This document shows, one piece after another, positions 25,001 to 40,570 of a stretch of 64,000 bases of DNA; within the stretch, counting starts at the first letter, position 1, and the number at the start of each line of letters is the position of its first letter. A model generated the notes under the pieces. That model was given only the letters and a program-made list of their open reading frames with translations. It ran no database searches and was not told where the DNA came from. Origin of the DNA: Apostichopus japonicus (lineage: Eukaryota > Echinodermata > Holothuroidea > Aspidochirotida > Stichopodidae). The stretch lies in NCBI RefSeq assembly GCF_037975245.1, contig NC_092574.1, positions 2,885,001-2,949,000 on the forward strand, read 5' to 3'. The translations under genes and the position numbers were made by a program.

Positions 25001-26690
25001 TCGGTACCGCACATTTGATTGATCGATACCTCACATTCTGTTTATCGGTACCGCATTGTCGATTTATCGGCACCGTACATTCCATTTATCGGTACCGCAC
25101 ATACGATTTATCGGTACCGCACATTCGATTTATCGGTACCGCACATTCGATTGATCGGTACCTCACATTCGATTGATCGGTACCGCACATTCGATTTATC
25201 GGCAACGCACATTCGATTTATCGGTACCGCACATTCGATTGATCGGTACCGCACATTCGATTGATCGTCATCGCACATTCGATTGATCGTCACCGCACAT
25301 TCGATTGATCGGTACCGCACATTCGATTGATGGATACCGCACAATCGATTTATCGGCACCGCACATTTAATTTATCGGTACCGCACATTCGATTTATCGG
25401 TACCGCACATTCGATTTATAGGTACCGCACATTCGATTGATCGGTACCGCACATTCGATTGATCGGCAACGCACATTCTGTTTATCGGTACCGCACATTC
25501 GATTTATCGGCACCGCACATTCCATTTATCGGTACCGCACATACGATTTATCGGTACCGCACATTCGATTGTTCGGTACCGAACATTCGATTTATCGGCA
25601 ACGCACATTCGATTGATCGGTACCGCACATTCGATTGATCGATACCGCACATTCTGTTTATCGGTACAGCACATTCGATTTATCGGTACCGCACATTCGA
25701 TTTATCGGTACCGCACATTCGATTTATCGGTACCGCACATTCGATTGATCGGTACCGCACATTCGATTGATCGATACCGCACATTCGATTTATCGGCAAC
25801 GCACATTCGATTTATAGGTACCGCACATTCGATTTATCGGTACCGCACATTCGATTTATCGGTACCGCACATTCGATTTATCGGTACCGCACATTCGATT
25901 GATCCTCACCGAAATTCTATTGATCTTCACCGCACATTCGATTGATCGGTACCGCACATTCGATTGATCGGTACCGCACATTCTATTTATCGGCAACGCA
26001 CATTCGATTTATAGGTACCGCACATTCGATTGATCGATAAGGCACATTCCATTTATCGGTACCGCACATTCGATTTATCGGTACCGCACATTCGATTGAT
26101 CCTCACCGCACATTCGATTTATCGGTACCGCATACTCGATTGATCGGTACCGCACATTCGATTGATCGGTTCCGCACATTCGATTGATCGGCACCGAACA
26201 TTCTATTGATCGTTACCGCACATTCGATTGATCGTCATCGCACATTCGATTGATCGTCACCGCACATTCGATTGATCGGTACCGCACATTCGATTGATCG
26301 ATACCTCACATTCTGTTTATCGGTACCGCACATTCGATTTATCGGCACCGCACATTCGATTGATCGGCAACGCACATTCGATTGATCGGTACCGCACATT
26401 CGATTGATCGGTACCGCACATTCGATTTATCGGCAACGCACATTCGATTTATAGGTACCGCACATTCGATTGATCGGTACCGCACATTCGATTTATCGGT
26501 ACCTCACATTCGATTTATCGGTACCGCACATTCGATTGATCCTCACCGTAAATTCGATTTATCGGCACCGCACATTCGATTGATCGGTACCGCACATTCG
26601 ATTGATCGGTACCGCACATTCTCTTTATCGGCAACGCACATTCGATTTATAGGTACCGCACATTCGATTGATCGATAAGGCACATTCGAT
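22050..26690 (+). repeat. B-domain large block, unit I (4,641 bp)
   Basis: This is the first of three successive related blocks. The landmark group of two CAGCACATT monomers, CGGCAACG plus TATAGG, and CGGTACCACACATT at 22070-22250 recurs at 26691 (offset 4,641) and 30188 (offset 8,138). The unit also includes the CTTCGATTTATC monomer near 22350, the GCATACTCG or GCATTGTCG monomers near 24900-25060, and the 21-bp monomer CACCGAAATTCTATT at about 25905-25920. That 21-bp monomer explains why the unit is one base short of a multiple of 22. Confidence 0.85.
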
Positions 26691-29600
26691 TTATCGGAAC
26701 CGCACATTCGATTGATCGGTACAGCACATTCGATTGATCGGTACAGCACATTCGATTGATCGGTACCGCACATTCGATTTATCGGCAACGCACATTCGAT
26801 TTATAGGTACCGCACATTCGATTGATCGGTACCGCACATTCGATTGATCGGTACCGCACATTCTATTTATCGGTACCACACATTCGATTGATCCTCACCG
26901 CAAATTCGATTCATCGGCAATGCACATTCGATTGATCGGTACCGCACATTCGATTGATCGGTACCGCACATTCGATTTATCGGTACCGCACCTTCGATTT
27001 ATCGGTACCGCACATTCGATTGATCGGTACCGAACATTCGATTGTTCGGTACCGCACAATCGATTTATCGGTTCCGCACTTTCGATTTATCGGCACCGCA
27101 CATTCGATTGATCGATAAGGCACATTCGATTGATCGGTACCGCACATTCGATTGTTCAGTACCGCACAATCGATTGATCGGCACCGCACATTCGATTGAT
27201 CGTTAACGCACATTCGATTAATCGGTACCGCACATTAGATTTATCGGCAACGCACATACGATTAATCGGTACCGCACATTCGATTGATCGGTACCGCACA
27301 ATCGATTGTTCGGTACCGCACATTCGAATTATCGGCAACGCACATTCGATTGATCGGTACCGCACATTCGATTGATCGATACCTCACATTCTGTTTATCG
27401 GTACCGCACATTCGATTTATCGGCACCGAACATTCCATTTATCGGTACCGCACATACGATTTATCGGTACCGCACATTCGATTGTTCGGTACCGAACATT
27501 CGATTTATCGGCAACGCACATTCGATTGATCGGTACCGCACATTCGATTGATCGATACCGCACATTCTGTTTATCGGTACCGCACATTCGATTTATCGGT
27601 ACCGCACATTCGATTTATCGGTACCGCACATTCGATTGATCGGTACCGCACATTCGATTGATCGGTACCGCACATTCGATTGTTCGGCAACGCACATTCG
27701 ATTTATAGGTACCGTACATTCGATTGATCGGTACCGCACATTCGATTGATCGGTACCGCACATTCGATTTATCGACAACGCACATTCGATTTATAGGTAC
27801 CGCACATTCGATTGATCGGTACCGCACATTCGATTTATCGGCAACGCACATTCGATTTATAGGTACCGCACATTCGATTGATCGGTACCGCACATTCTAT
27901 TTATCGGTACCGCACATTCGATTTATCGGTACCGCACATTCGATTGATCCTCACCGCAAATTCGATTTATCGGCACCGCACATTCGATTGATCGGTACCG
28001 CACAATCGATTGTTCGTTACCGCACATTCGAATTATCGGCAACGCACATTCGATTGATCGGTATCGCACATTCGATTGATCGATACCGCACATTCTGTTT
28101 ATCGGCACCGCACATTCGATTTATCGGTACCGCACATTCCATTTATCGGTACCGCACATTCGATTTATCGGTACCGCACATTCGATTGATCGGTACCGCA
28201 CATTCGATTGATCGATACCGCACATTCGATTTATCGGCAACGCACATTCGATTTATAGGTACCGCACATTCGATTCATCGGTACCGCACATTCGATTGAT
28301 CGGTACCGCACATTCTATTTATCGGCAACGCACATTCGATTTATCGGTACCGCACATTCGATTGATCCTCACCGCACATTCGATTTATCGGTACCGCATA
28401 CTCGATTGATCGGTACCGCACATTCGATTGATCGGTTCCGCACATTCGATTGATCGGTACCGCACATTCGATTTATCGGCAACGCACATTCGATTGATCG
28501 GTACCGCACATTCGATTGATCGATACCTCACATTCTGTTTATCGGTACCGCATATTCGATTTATCGGCACCGTACATTCCATTTATCGGTACCGCACATA
28601 CGATTTATCGGTACCGCACATTCGATTTATCGGTACCGCACATTCGATTGATCGGTACCTCACATTCGATTGATCGGTACCGCACATTCGATTTATCGGC
28701 AACGCACATTCGATTTATAGGTACCGCACATTCGATTCATCGGTACCGCACATTCGATTGATCGGTACCGCACATTCTATTTATCGGCAACGCACATTCG
28801 ATTTATAGGTACCGCACATTCGATTGATCGATAAGGCACATTCCATTTATCGGTACCGCACATTCGATTTATCGGTACCGCACATTCGATTGATCCTCAC
28901 CGCACATTCGATTTATCGGTACCGCATACTCGATTGATCGGTACCGCACATTCGATTGATCGGTTCCGCACATTCGATTGATCGGTACCGCACATTCGAT
29001 TTATCGGCAACGCACATTCGATTGATCGGTACCGCACATTCGATTGATCGATACCTCACATTCTGTTTATCGGTACCGCATTGTCGATTTATCGGCACCG
29101 TACATTCCATTTATCGGTACCGCACATACGATTTATCGGTACCGCACATTCGATTTATCGGTACCGCACATTCGATTGATCGGTACCTCACATTCGATTG
29201 ATCGGTACCGCACATTCGATTTATCGGCAACGCACATTCGATTGATCGGTACCGCACATTCGATTGATCGATACCGCACATTCGATTTATCGGCAACGCA
29301 CATTCGATTTATAGGTACCGCACATTCGATTTATCGGTACCGCACATTCGATTTATCGGTACCGCACATTCGATTTATCGGTACCGCACATTCGATTGAT
29401 CCTCACCGAAATTCTATTGATCTTCACCGCACATTCGATTGATCGGTACCGCACATTCGATTGATCGGTACCGCACATTCTATTTATCGGCAACGCACAT
29501 TCGATTTATAGGTACCGCACATTCGATTGATCGATAAGGCACATTCCATTTATCGGTACCGCACATTCGATTTATCGGTACCGCACATTCGATTGATCCT

Positions 29601-30187
29601 CACCGCACATTCGATTTATCGGTACCGCATACTCGATTGATCGGTACCGCACATTCGATTGATCGGTTCCGCACATTCGATTGATCGGCACCGCACATTC
29701 TATTGATCGTTACCGCACATTCGATTGATCGTCATCGCACATTCGATTGATCGTCACCGCACATTCGATTGATCGGTACCGCACATTCGATTGATCGATA
29801 CCTCACATTCTGTTTATCGGTACCGCACATTCGATTTATCGGCACCGCACATTCGATTTATCGGCAACGCACATTCGATTGATCGGTACCGCACATTCGA
29901 TTGATCGGTACCGCACATTCGATTTATCGGCAACGCACATTCGATTTATAGGTACCGCACATTCGATTGATCGGTACCGCACATTCGATTTATCGGTACC
30001 TCACATTCGATTTATCGGTACCGCACATTCGATTGATCCTCACCGTAAATTCGATTTATCGGCACCGCACATTCGATTGATCGGTACCGCACATTCGATT
30101 GATCGGTACCGCACATTCTATTTATCGGCAACGCACATTCGATTTATAGGTACCGCACATTCGATTGATCGATAAGGCACATTCGAT
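26691..30187 (+). repeat. B-domain large block, unit II (3,497 bp, two internal deletions)
   Basis: This is collinear with unit I. Relative offsets are 4,641 bp at the start, 3,981 after about 27.5 kb, 4,025 after about 28.9 kb and 3,497 after about 29.8 kb. Relative to unit I it therefore lacks 30 monomers (660 bp), gains 2 (44 bp) and lacks 24 (528 bp), a net loss of 1,144 bp. That equals the length difference of the two units exactly. Confidence 0.85.
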
Positions 30188-33100
30188 TTATCGGAACCGC
30201 ACATTCGATTGATCGGTACAGCACATTCGATTGATCGGTACAGCACATTCGATTGATCGGTACCGCACATTCGATTTATCGGCAACGCACATTCGATTTA
30301 TAGGTACCGCACATTCGATTGATCGGTACCGCACATTCGATTGATCGGTACCGCACATTCTATTTATCGGTACCACACATTCGATTGATCCTCACCGCAA
30401 ATTCGATTCATCGGCAATGCACATTCGATTGATCGGTACCGCACATTCGATTGATCGGTACCGCACATTCGATTTATCGGTACCGCACCTTCGATTTATC
30501 GGTACCGCACATTCGATTGATCGGTACCGAACATTCGATTGTTCGGTACCGCACAATCGATTTATCGGTTCCGCACTTTCGATTTATCGGCACCGCACAT
30601 TCGATTGATCGATAAGGCACATTCGATTGATCGGTACCGCACATTCGATTGTTCAGTACCGCACAATCGATTGATCGGCACCGCACATTCGATTGATCGT
30701 TAACGCACATTCGATTAATCGGTACCGCACATTAGATTTATCGGCAACGCACATACGATTAATCGGTACCGCACATTCGATTGATCGGTACCGCACAATC
30801 GATTGTTCGGTACCGCACATTCGAATTATCGGCAACGCACATTCGATTGATCGGTATCGCACATTCGATTGATCGATACCGCACATTCTGTTTATCGGCA
30901 CCGCACATTCGATTTATCGGTACCGCACATTCCATTTATCGGTACCGCACATACGATTTATCGGTACCGCACATTCGATTTATCGGTACCGCACATTCGA
31001 TTGATCGGTACCGCACATTCGATTGATCGGTACCGGACATTCGATTTATCGGCAACGCACATTCGATTTATAGGTACCGCACATTCGATTGATCGATAAG
31101 GCACATTCGATTTATCGGTACCGCACATTCGATTTATCGGTACCGCACATTCGATTGATCCTCACCGCACATTCGATTTATCGGTACCGCATATTCGATT
31201 GATCGGTACCGCACATTCGATTGATCGGTACCGCACATTCGATTGATCGGCACCGCACAATCGATTGATCGTTACCGCACAATCGATTAATCGGTACCGC
31301 ACATTCGATTGATCGTCACCGCACATTCGATTGATCAGCAACGCACATTCGATTAATCGGTACCGCACATTCGATTGATCGGTACCGCACATTCGATTGA
31401 TCGGCACCGCATATTCGATTAAGCGGTACCGCACAATCGATTGATCGGTACCGCACATTCGATTGATCGGCAACGCACATTCGATTGATCGGTACCGCAC
31501 ATTCGATTGATCGATACCTCACATTCTGTTTATCGGTACCGCACATTCGATTTATCGGCACCGAACATTCCATTTATCGGTACCGCACATACGATTTATC
31601 GGTACCGCACATTCGATTGTTCGGTACCGAACATTCGATTTATCGGCAACGCACATTCGATTGATCGGTACCGCACATTCGATTGATCGATACCGCACAT
31701 TCTGTTTATCGGTACCGCACATTCGATTTATCGGTACCGCACATTCGATTTATCGGTACCGCACATTCGATTGATCGGTACCGCACATTCGATTGATCGG
31801 TACCGCACATTCGATTGTTCGGCAACGCACATTCGATTTATAGGTACCGCACATTCGATTGATCGGTACCGCACATTCGATTGATCGGTACCGCACATTC
31901 GATTGATCGGTACCGCACATTCGATTTATCGACAACGCACATTCGATTTATAGGTACCGCACATTCGATTGATCGGTACCGCACATTCGATTTATCGGCA
32001 ACGCACATTCGATTTATAGGTACCGCACATTCGATTCATCGGTACCGCACATTCTATTTATCGGTACCGCACATTCGATTTATCGGTACCGCACATTCGA
32101 TTGATCCTCACCGCAAATTCGATTTATCGGCACCGCACATTCGATTGATCGGTACCGCACAATCGATTGTTCGTTACCGCACATTCGAATTATCGGCAAC
32201 GCACATTCGATTGATCGGTATCGCACATTCGATTGATCGATACCGCACATTCTGTTGATCGGCACCGCACATTCGATTTATCGGTACCGCACATTCCATT
32301 TATCGGTACCGCACATTCGATTTATCGGTACCGCACATTCGATTGATCGGTACCGCACATTCGATTGATCGATACCGCACATTCGATTTATCGGCAACGC
32401 ACATTCGATTTATAGGTACCGCACATTCGATTCATCGGTACCGCACATTCGATTGATCGGTACCGCACATTCTATTTATCGGCAACGCACATTCGATTTA
32501 TCGGTACCGCACATTCGATTGATCCTCACCGCACATTCGATTTATCGGTACCGCATACTCGATTGATCGGTACCGCACATTCGATTGATCGGTTCCGCAC
32601 ATTCGATTGATCGGTACCGCACATTCGATTTATCGGCAACGCACATTCGATTGATCGGTACCGCACATTCGATTGATCGATACCTCACATTCTGTTTATC
32701 GGTACCGCATATTCGATTTATCGGCAACGTACATTCCATTTATCGGTACCGCACATACGATTTATCGGTACCGCACATTCGATTTATCGGTACCGCACAT
32801 TCGATTGATCGGTACCTCACATTCGATTGATCGGTACCGCACATTCGATTTATCGGCAACGCACATTCGATTTATAGGTACCGCACATTCGATTCATCGG
32901 TACCGCACATTCGATTGATCGGTACCGCACATTCTATTTATCGGCAACGCACATTCGATTTATAGGTACCGCACATTCGATTGATCGATAAGGCACATTC
33001 CATTTATCGGTACCGCACATTCGATTTATCGGTACCGCACATTCGATTGATCCTCACCGCACATTCGATTTATCGGTACCGCATACTCGATTGATCGGTA

Positions 33101-34400
33101 CCGCACATTCGATTGATCGGTTCCGCACATTCGATTGATCGGTACCGCACATTCGATTTATCGGCAACGCACATTCGATTGATCGGTACCGCACATTCGA
33201 TTGATCGATACCTCACATTCTGTTTATCGGTACCGCATTGTCGATTTATCGGCACCGTACATTCCATTTATCGGTACCGCACATACGATTTATCGGTACC
33301 GCACATTCGATTTATCGGTACCGCACATTCGATTGATCGGTACCTCACATTCGATTGATCGGTACCGCACATTCGATTTATCGGCAACGCACATTCGATT
33401 TATCGGTACCGCACATTCGATTGATCGGTACCGCACATTCGATTGATCGTCATCGCACATTCGATTGATCGTCACCGCACATTCGATTGATCGGTACCGC
33501 ACATTCGATTGATGGATACCGCACAATCGATTTATCGGCACCGCACATTTAATTTATCGGTACCGCACATTCGATTTATCGGTACCGCACATTCGATTTA
33601 TAGGTACCGCACATTCGATTGATCGGTACCGCACATTCGATTGATCGGCAACGCACATTCTGTTTATCGGTACCGCACATTCGATTTATCGGCACCGCAC
33701 ATTCCATTTATCGGTACCGCACATACGATTTATCGGTACCGCACATTCGATTGTTCGGTACCGAACATTCGATTTATCGGCAACGCACATTCGATTGATC
33801 GGTACCGCACATTCGATTGATCGATACCGCACATTCTGTTTATCGGTACAGCACATTCGATTTATCGGTACCGCACATTCGATTTATCGGTACCGCACAT
33901 TCGATTTATCGGTACCGCACATTCGATTGATCGGTACCGCACATTCGATTGATCGATACCGCACATTCGATTTATCGGCAACGCACATTCGATTTATAGG
34001 TACCGCACATTCGATTTATCGGTACCGCACATTCGATTTATCGGTACCGCACATTCGATTTATCGGTACCGCACATTCGATTGATCCTCACCGAAATTCT
34101 ATTGATCGGCACCGCACATTCGATTGATCGGTACCGCACATTCGATTGATCGGTACCGCACATTCTATTTATCGGCAACGCACATTCGATTTATAGGTAC
34201 CGCACATTCGATTGATCGATAAGGCACATTCCATTTATCGGTACCGCACATTCGATTTATCGGTACCGCACATTCGATTGATCCTCACCGCACATTCGAT
34301 TTATCGGTACCGCATACTCGATTGATCGGTACCGCACATTCGATTGATCGGTTCCGCACATTCGATTGATCGGCACCGCACATTCTATTGATCGTTACCG
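30188..34400 (+). repeat. B-domain large block, unit III (about 4.2 kb)
   Basis: This matches unit I at a constant offset of 8,138 bp from 30188 to about 32.8 kb and of 8,182 bp from about 33.07 kb to 34.4 kb (a two-monomer gain that unit II shares). It retains the 660-bp and 528-bp segments missing from unit II. The match weakens after the CTATTGATCGTTACCG monomer near 34385. Confidence 0.83.
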
Positions 34401-35903
34401 CACATTCGATTGATCGTCATCGCACATTCGATTGATCGTCACCGCACATTCGATTGATCGGTACCGCACATTCGATTGATCGGCACCGCACATTCGATTG
34501 ATCGGTACCGCACATTCGATTGATCGATACCTCACATTCTGTTTATCGGTACCGCACATTCGATTGATCGGCACCGCATATTCCATTTATCGGTACCGCA
34601 CATACGATTTATTGGAACCGCACATTCGATTGATCGTCATCGCACATTCGATTGATCGGTACCGCACACTCGATTTATCCGCAACGCACATTCGATTAAT
34701 CGGTACCGCACATTCGATTTATCGGTACCGCACATTCGATTGATCGGTACCGCACATTCGATTGATCGGTACCGGACATTCGATTTATCGGCAACGCACA
34801 TTCGATTTATAGGTACCGCACATTCGATTGATCGATAAGGCACATTCGATTTATCGGTACCGCACATTCGATTTATCGGTACCGCACATTCGATTGATCC
34901 TCACCGCACATTCGATTTATCGGTACCGCATATTCGATTGATCGGTACCGCACATTCGATTGATCGGTACCGCACATTCGATTGATCGGCACCGCACATT
35001 CGATTGATCGTTACCGCACATTCGATTAATCGGTACCGCACATTCGATTGATCGTCACCGCACATTCGATTGATCAGCAACGCACATTCGATTAATCGGT
35101 ACCGCACATTCGATTGATCGGTACCGCTCATTCGATTGATCGGTACCGCACATTCGATTTATCGGTACCGCACATTCGATTTATCGGTCCCGCACATACG
35201 ATTTATCGGTACCGCACATTCGATTGATCGGTAAGGCACATTCGATTTATCGGCAACGCACATTCGATTGATCGGTACCGCACATTCGATTGATCGATAC
35301 CTCACATTCTGTTTATCGGTACCGCATATTCGATTTATCGGCACCGTACATTCCATTTATCGGTACCGCACATACGATTTATCGATACCGCACATTCGAT
35401 TTATCGGTACCGCACATTCGATTGATCGGTACCTCACATTCGATTGATCGGTACCGCACATTCGATTTATCGGCAACGCACATTCGATTTATCGGTACCG
35501 CACATTCGATTGATCGGTACCGCACATTCGATTGATCGTCATCGCACATTCGATTGATCGTCACCGCACATTCGATTGATCGGTACCGCACATTCGATTG
35601 ATGGATACCGCACAATCGATTTATCGGCACCGCACATTTAATTTATCGGTACCGCACATTCGATTGATCGGCAACGCACATTCGATTAATCGGTACCGCA
35701 CATTCGATTGATCGGTACCGCACATTCGATTGATCGGCGCCGCACATTCGATTGAGCGGTACCGCACATTCGATTGATCGGTACCGCACATTCGATTGAT
35801 CGGCAACGCACATTCTGTTTATCGGTACCGCACATTCGATTTATCGGCACCGCACATTCCATTTATCGGTACCGCACATACGATTTATCGGTACCGCACA
35901 TTC

Positions 35904-37464
35904 GATTGTTCGGTACCGAACATTCGATTTATCGGCAACACACATTCGATTGATCGGTACCGCACATTCGATTGATCGATACCGCACATTCTGTTTATCG
36001 GTACCGAACATTCGATTTATCGGTACCGCACATTCGATTTATCGGTACCGCACATTCGATTTATCGGTACCGCACATTCGATTGATCGGTACCGCACATT
36101 CGATTGATCGATACCGCACATTCGATTTATCGGCAACGCACATTCGATTTATAGGTACCGCACATTCGATTCATCGGAACCGCACATTCGATTTATCGGT
36201 ACCGCACATTCGATTTATCAGTACCGCACATTCGATTGATCCTCACCGAAATTCTATTGATCGGCACCGCACATTCGATTGATCGGTACCGCACATTCGA
36301 TTGATCGGTACCGCACATTCTATTTATCGTCAACGCACATTCGATTTATAGGTACCGCACATTCGATTGATCGATAAGGCACATTCCATTTATCGGTACC
36401 GCACATTCGATTGATCGGTACCGCACATTCGATTGATCCTCACCGCACATTCGATTTATCGGTACCGCATACTCGATTGATCGGTACCGCACATTCGATT
36501 GATCGGTTCCGCACATTCGATTGATCGGCACCGCACATTCTATTGATCGTTACCGCACATTCGATTGATCGTCATCGCACATTCGATTAATCGGTACCGC
36601 ACATTCGATTGATCGGCACCGCACATTCGATTGATCGTTACCGCACATTCGATTGATCGGTACCGCACATTCGATTGATCGATACCTCACATTCTGTTTA
36701 TCGGTACCGCACTTTCGATTTATCGGCACCGCACATTCGATTGATCGATATGGCACATTCGATTGATCGGTACCGCACATTCGATTGTTCGGTACCGCAC
36801 AATCGATTGATCGGCACCGCACATTCGATTGATCGTTACCGCACATTCGATTAATCGGTACCGCACATCAGATTTATCGGCAACGCACATTCGATTAATC
36901 GGTACCGCACATTCGTTTGATCGGTACCGCACTATCGATTGTTCAGTACCGCACATTCTTTTTATCGGTACCGCACATTCGATTTATCGGTACCGCACAT
37001 TCGATTTATCGGTACCGCACATACGATTTATCGGTACCGCACATTCGATTTATCGGTACCGCACATTCGATTGATCGGTACCGCACATTCGATTGATCGG
37101 TACCGCACATTCGATTTATCGGCAACGCACATTCGATTTATAGGTACCGCACATTCGATTGATCGGTACCGCACATTCGATTGATCGGCACCGCACATTC
37201 GATTGATCGGTACCGCACATTCGATTGATCCTCACCGCACATTCGATTTATCGGTTCCGTATATTCGATTGATCGGTACCGCACTTTCGATTGATTGGTA
37301 CCGCACATTCGATTGATCGGCACCGCACATTCGATTGATCGGCACCGCACATTCGATTGTTCGGTACCGCACATTCTATTTATCGGTACCGCACATTCGA
37401 TTTATCGGAACCGCACATTCGATTGATCGGTACCGCACATTCGATTTATCGGCAACGCACATTC
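35904..37464 (+). repeat. 1.55-kb block, copy a (1,561 bp)
   Basis: This begins at the GATTGTTCGGTACCGAACATT monomer followed by CGGCAACACACATT. The same junction recurs at 37465. Diagnostic monomers inside are GCATACTCG (36470), CGATATGGCACATT (36745), ACATCAGATTTATC (36867), ACTATCGATTGTTCAG (36930) and GGTTCCGTATATTCG (37255). Confidence 0.85.
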
Positions 37465-39003
37465 GATTGTTCGGTACCGAACATTCGATTTATCGGCAAC
37501 ACACATTCGATTGATCGGTACCGCACATTCGATTGATCGATACCGCACATTCTGTTTATCGGTACCGAACATTCGATTTATCGGTACCGCACATTCGATT
37601 TATCGGTACCGCACATTCGATTTATCGGTACCGCACATTCGATTGATCGGTACCGCACATTCGATTGATCGATACCGCACATTCGATTTATCGGCAACGC
37701 ACATTCGATTTATAGGTACCGCACATTCGATTCATCGGAACCGCACATTCGATTTATCGGTACCGCACATTCGATTTATCAGTACCGCACATTCGATTGA
37801 TCCTCACCGAAATTCTATTGATCGGCACCGCACATTCGATTGATCGGTACCGCACATTCGATTGATCGGTACCGCACATTCTATTTATCGGCAACGCACA
37901 TTCGATTTATAGGTACCGCACATTCGATTGATCGATAAGGCACATTCCATTTATCGGTACCGCACATTCGATTGATCGGTACCGCACATTCGATTGATCC
38001 TCACCGCACATTCGATTTATCGGTACCGCATACTCGATTGATCGGTACCGCACATTCGATTGATCGGTTCCGCACATTCGATTGATCGGCACCGCACATT
38101 CTATTGATCGTTACCGCACATTCGATTGATCGTCATCGCACATTCGATTAATCGGTACCGCACATTCGATTGATCGGCACCGCACATTCGATTGATCGTT
38201 ACCGCACATTCGATTGATCGGTACCGCACATTCGATTGATCGATACCTCACATTCTGTTTATCGGTACCGCACTTTCGATTTATCGGCACCGCACATTCG
38301 ATTGATCGATATGGCACATTCGATTGATCGGTACCGCACATTCGATTGTTCGGTACCGCACAATCGATTGATCGGCACCGCACATTCGATTGATCGTTAC
38401 CGCACATTCGATTAATCGGTACCGCACATCAGATTTATCGGCAACGCACATTCGATTAATCGGTACCGCACATTCGTTTGATCGGTACCGCACTATCGAT
38501 TGTTCAGTACCGCACATTCGAATTATCGGCAACGCACATTCGATTTATCGGTACCGCACATACGATTTATCGGTACCGCACATTCGATTTATCGGTACCG
38601 CACATTCGATTGATCGGTACCGCACATTCGATTGATCGGTACCGCACATTCGATTTATCGGCAACGCACATTCGATTTATAGGTACCGCACATTCGATTG
38701 ATCGGTACCGCACATTCGATTGATCGGCACCGCACATTCGATTGATCGGTACCGCACATTCGATTGATCCTCACCGCACATTCGATTTATCGGTTCCGTA
38801 TATTCGATTGATCGGTACCGCACTTTCGATTGATTGGTACCGCACATTCGATTGATCGGCACCGCACATTCGATTGATCGGCACCGCACATTCGATTGTT
38901 CGGTACCGCACATTCTATTTATCGGTACCGCACATTCGATTTATCGGAACCGCACATTCGATTGATCGGTACCGCACATTCGATTTATCGGCAACGCACA
39001 TTC
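37465..39003 (+). repeat. 1.55-kb block, copy b
   Basis: This is the second copy, offset 1,561 bp from copy a over its first half. After about 38520 the offset falls to 1,539 because one monomer in the CGAATTATC/CATTCTTTTTATC region differs. It is followed at 39004-39261 by a short rearranged stretch repeating the TATAGG and GGTTCCGTATATTCG monomers. Confidence 0.82.
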
Positions 39004-39261
39004 GATTGATCGGTACCGCACATTCGATTCATCGGTACCGCACATTCGATTTATCGGCAACGCACATTCGATTAATCGGTACCTCACATTCGATTTATCG
39101 GCAACGCACATTCGATTTATAGGTACCGCACATTCGATTGATCGGTACCGCACATTCGATTGATCGGCACCGCACATTCGATTGATCGGTACCGCACATT
39201 CGATTGATCCTCACCGCACATTCGATTTATCGGTTCCGTATATTCGATTGATCGGTACCGC

Positions 39262-40570
39262 ACATTCGATTCATCGGAACCGCACATTCGATTTATCGGT
39301 ACCGCACATTCGATTTATCGGTACCGCACATTCGATTGATCCTCACCGAAATTCTATTGATCGGCACCGCACATTCGATTGATCGGTACCGCACATTCGA
39401 TTGATCGGTACCGCACATTCTATTTATCGGCAACGCACATTCGATTTATAGGTACCGCACATTCGATTGATCGATAAGGCACATTCCATTTATCGGTACC
39501 GCACATTCGATTGATCGGTACCGCACATTCGATTGATCCTCACCGCACATTCGATTTATCGGTACCGCATACTCGATTGATCGGTACCGCACATTCGATT
39601 GATCGGTTCCGCACATTCGATTGATCGGCACCGCACATTCTATTGATCGTTACCGCACATTCGATTGATCGTCATCGCACATTCGATTAATCGGTACCGC
39701 ACATTCGATTGATCGGCACCGCACATTCGATTGATCGTTACCGCACATTCGATTGATCGGTACCGCACATTCGATTGATCGATACCTCACATTCTGTTTA
39801 TCGGTACCGCACTTTCGATTTATCGGCACCGCACATTCGATTGATCGATATGGCACATTCGATTGATCGGTACCGCACATTCGATTGTTCGGTACCGCAC
39901 AATCGATTGATCGGCACCGCACATTCGATTGATCGTTACCGCACATTCGATTAATCGGTACCGCACATCAGATTTATCGGCAACGCACATTCGATTAATC
40001 GGTACCGCACATTCGTTTGATCGGTACCGCACTATCGATTGTTCAGTACCGCACATTCGAATTATCGGCAACGCACATTCGATTGATCGGTACCGCACAT
40101 TCGATTGATCGATACCGCACATTCTTTTTATCGGTACCGCACATTCGATTTATCGGTACCGCACATTCGATTTATCGGTACCGCACATACGATTTATCGG
40201 TACCGCACATTCGATTTATCGGTACCGCACATTCGATTGATCGGTACCGCACATTCGATTGATCGGTACCGCACATTCGATTTATCGGCAACGCACATTC
40301 GATTTATAGGTACCGCACATTCGATTGATCGGTACCGCACATTCGATTGATCGGCACCGCACATTCGATTGATCGGTACCGCACATTCGATTGATCCTCA
40401 CCGCACATTCGATTTATCGGTTCCGTATATTCGATTGATCGGTACCGCACTTTCGATTGATTGGTACCGCACATTCGATTGATCGGCACCGCACATTCGA
40501 TTGATCGGCACCGCACATTCGATTGTTCGGTACCGCACATTCTATTTATCGGTACCGCACATTCGATTTA
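39262..40570 (+). repeat. 1.55-kb block, copy c (5'-truncated)
   Basis: Copy c joins abruptly at the CGATTCATCGGAACC monomer (39262, equivalent to 37723 in copy b) and so lacks the first 260 bases or so of the block. It follows copy b at +1,539 bp and, later, at +1,627 bp (four extra monomers, around 40090-40180). Superunit 2 contains only one copy of this block, at about 54.1-55.7 kb. Confidence 0.8.
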
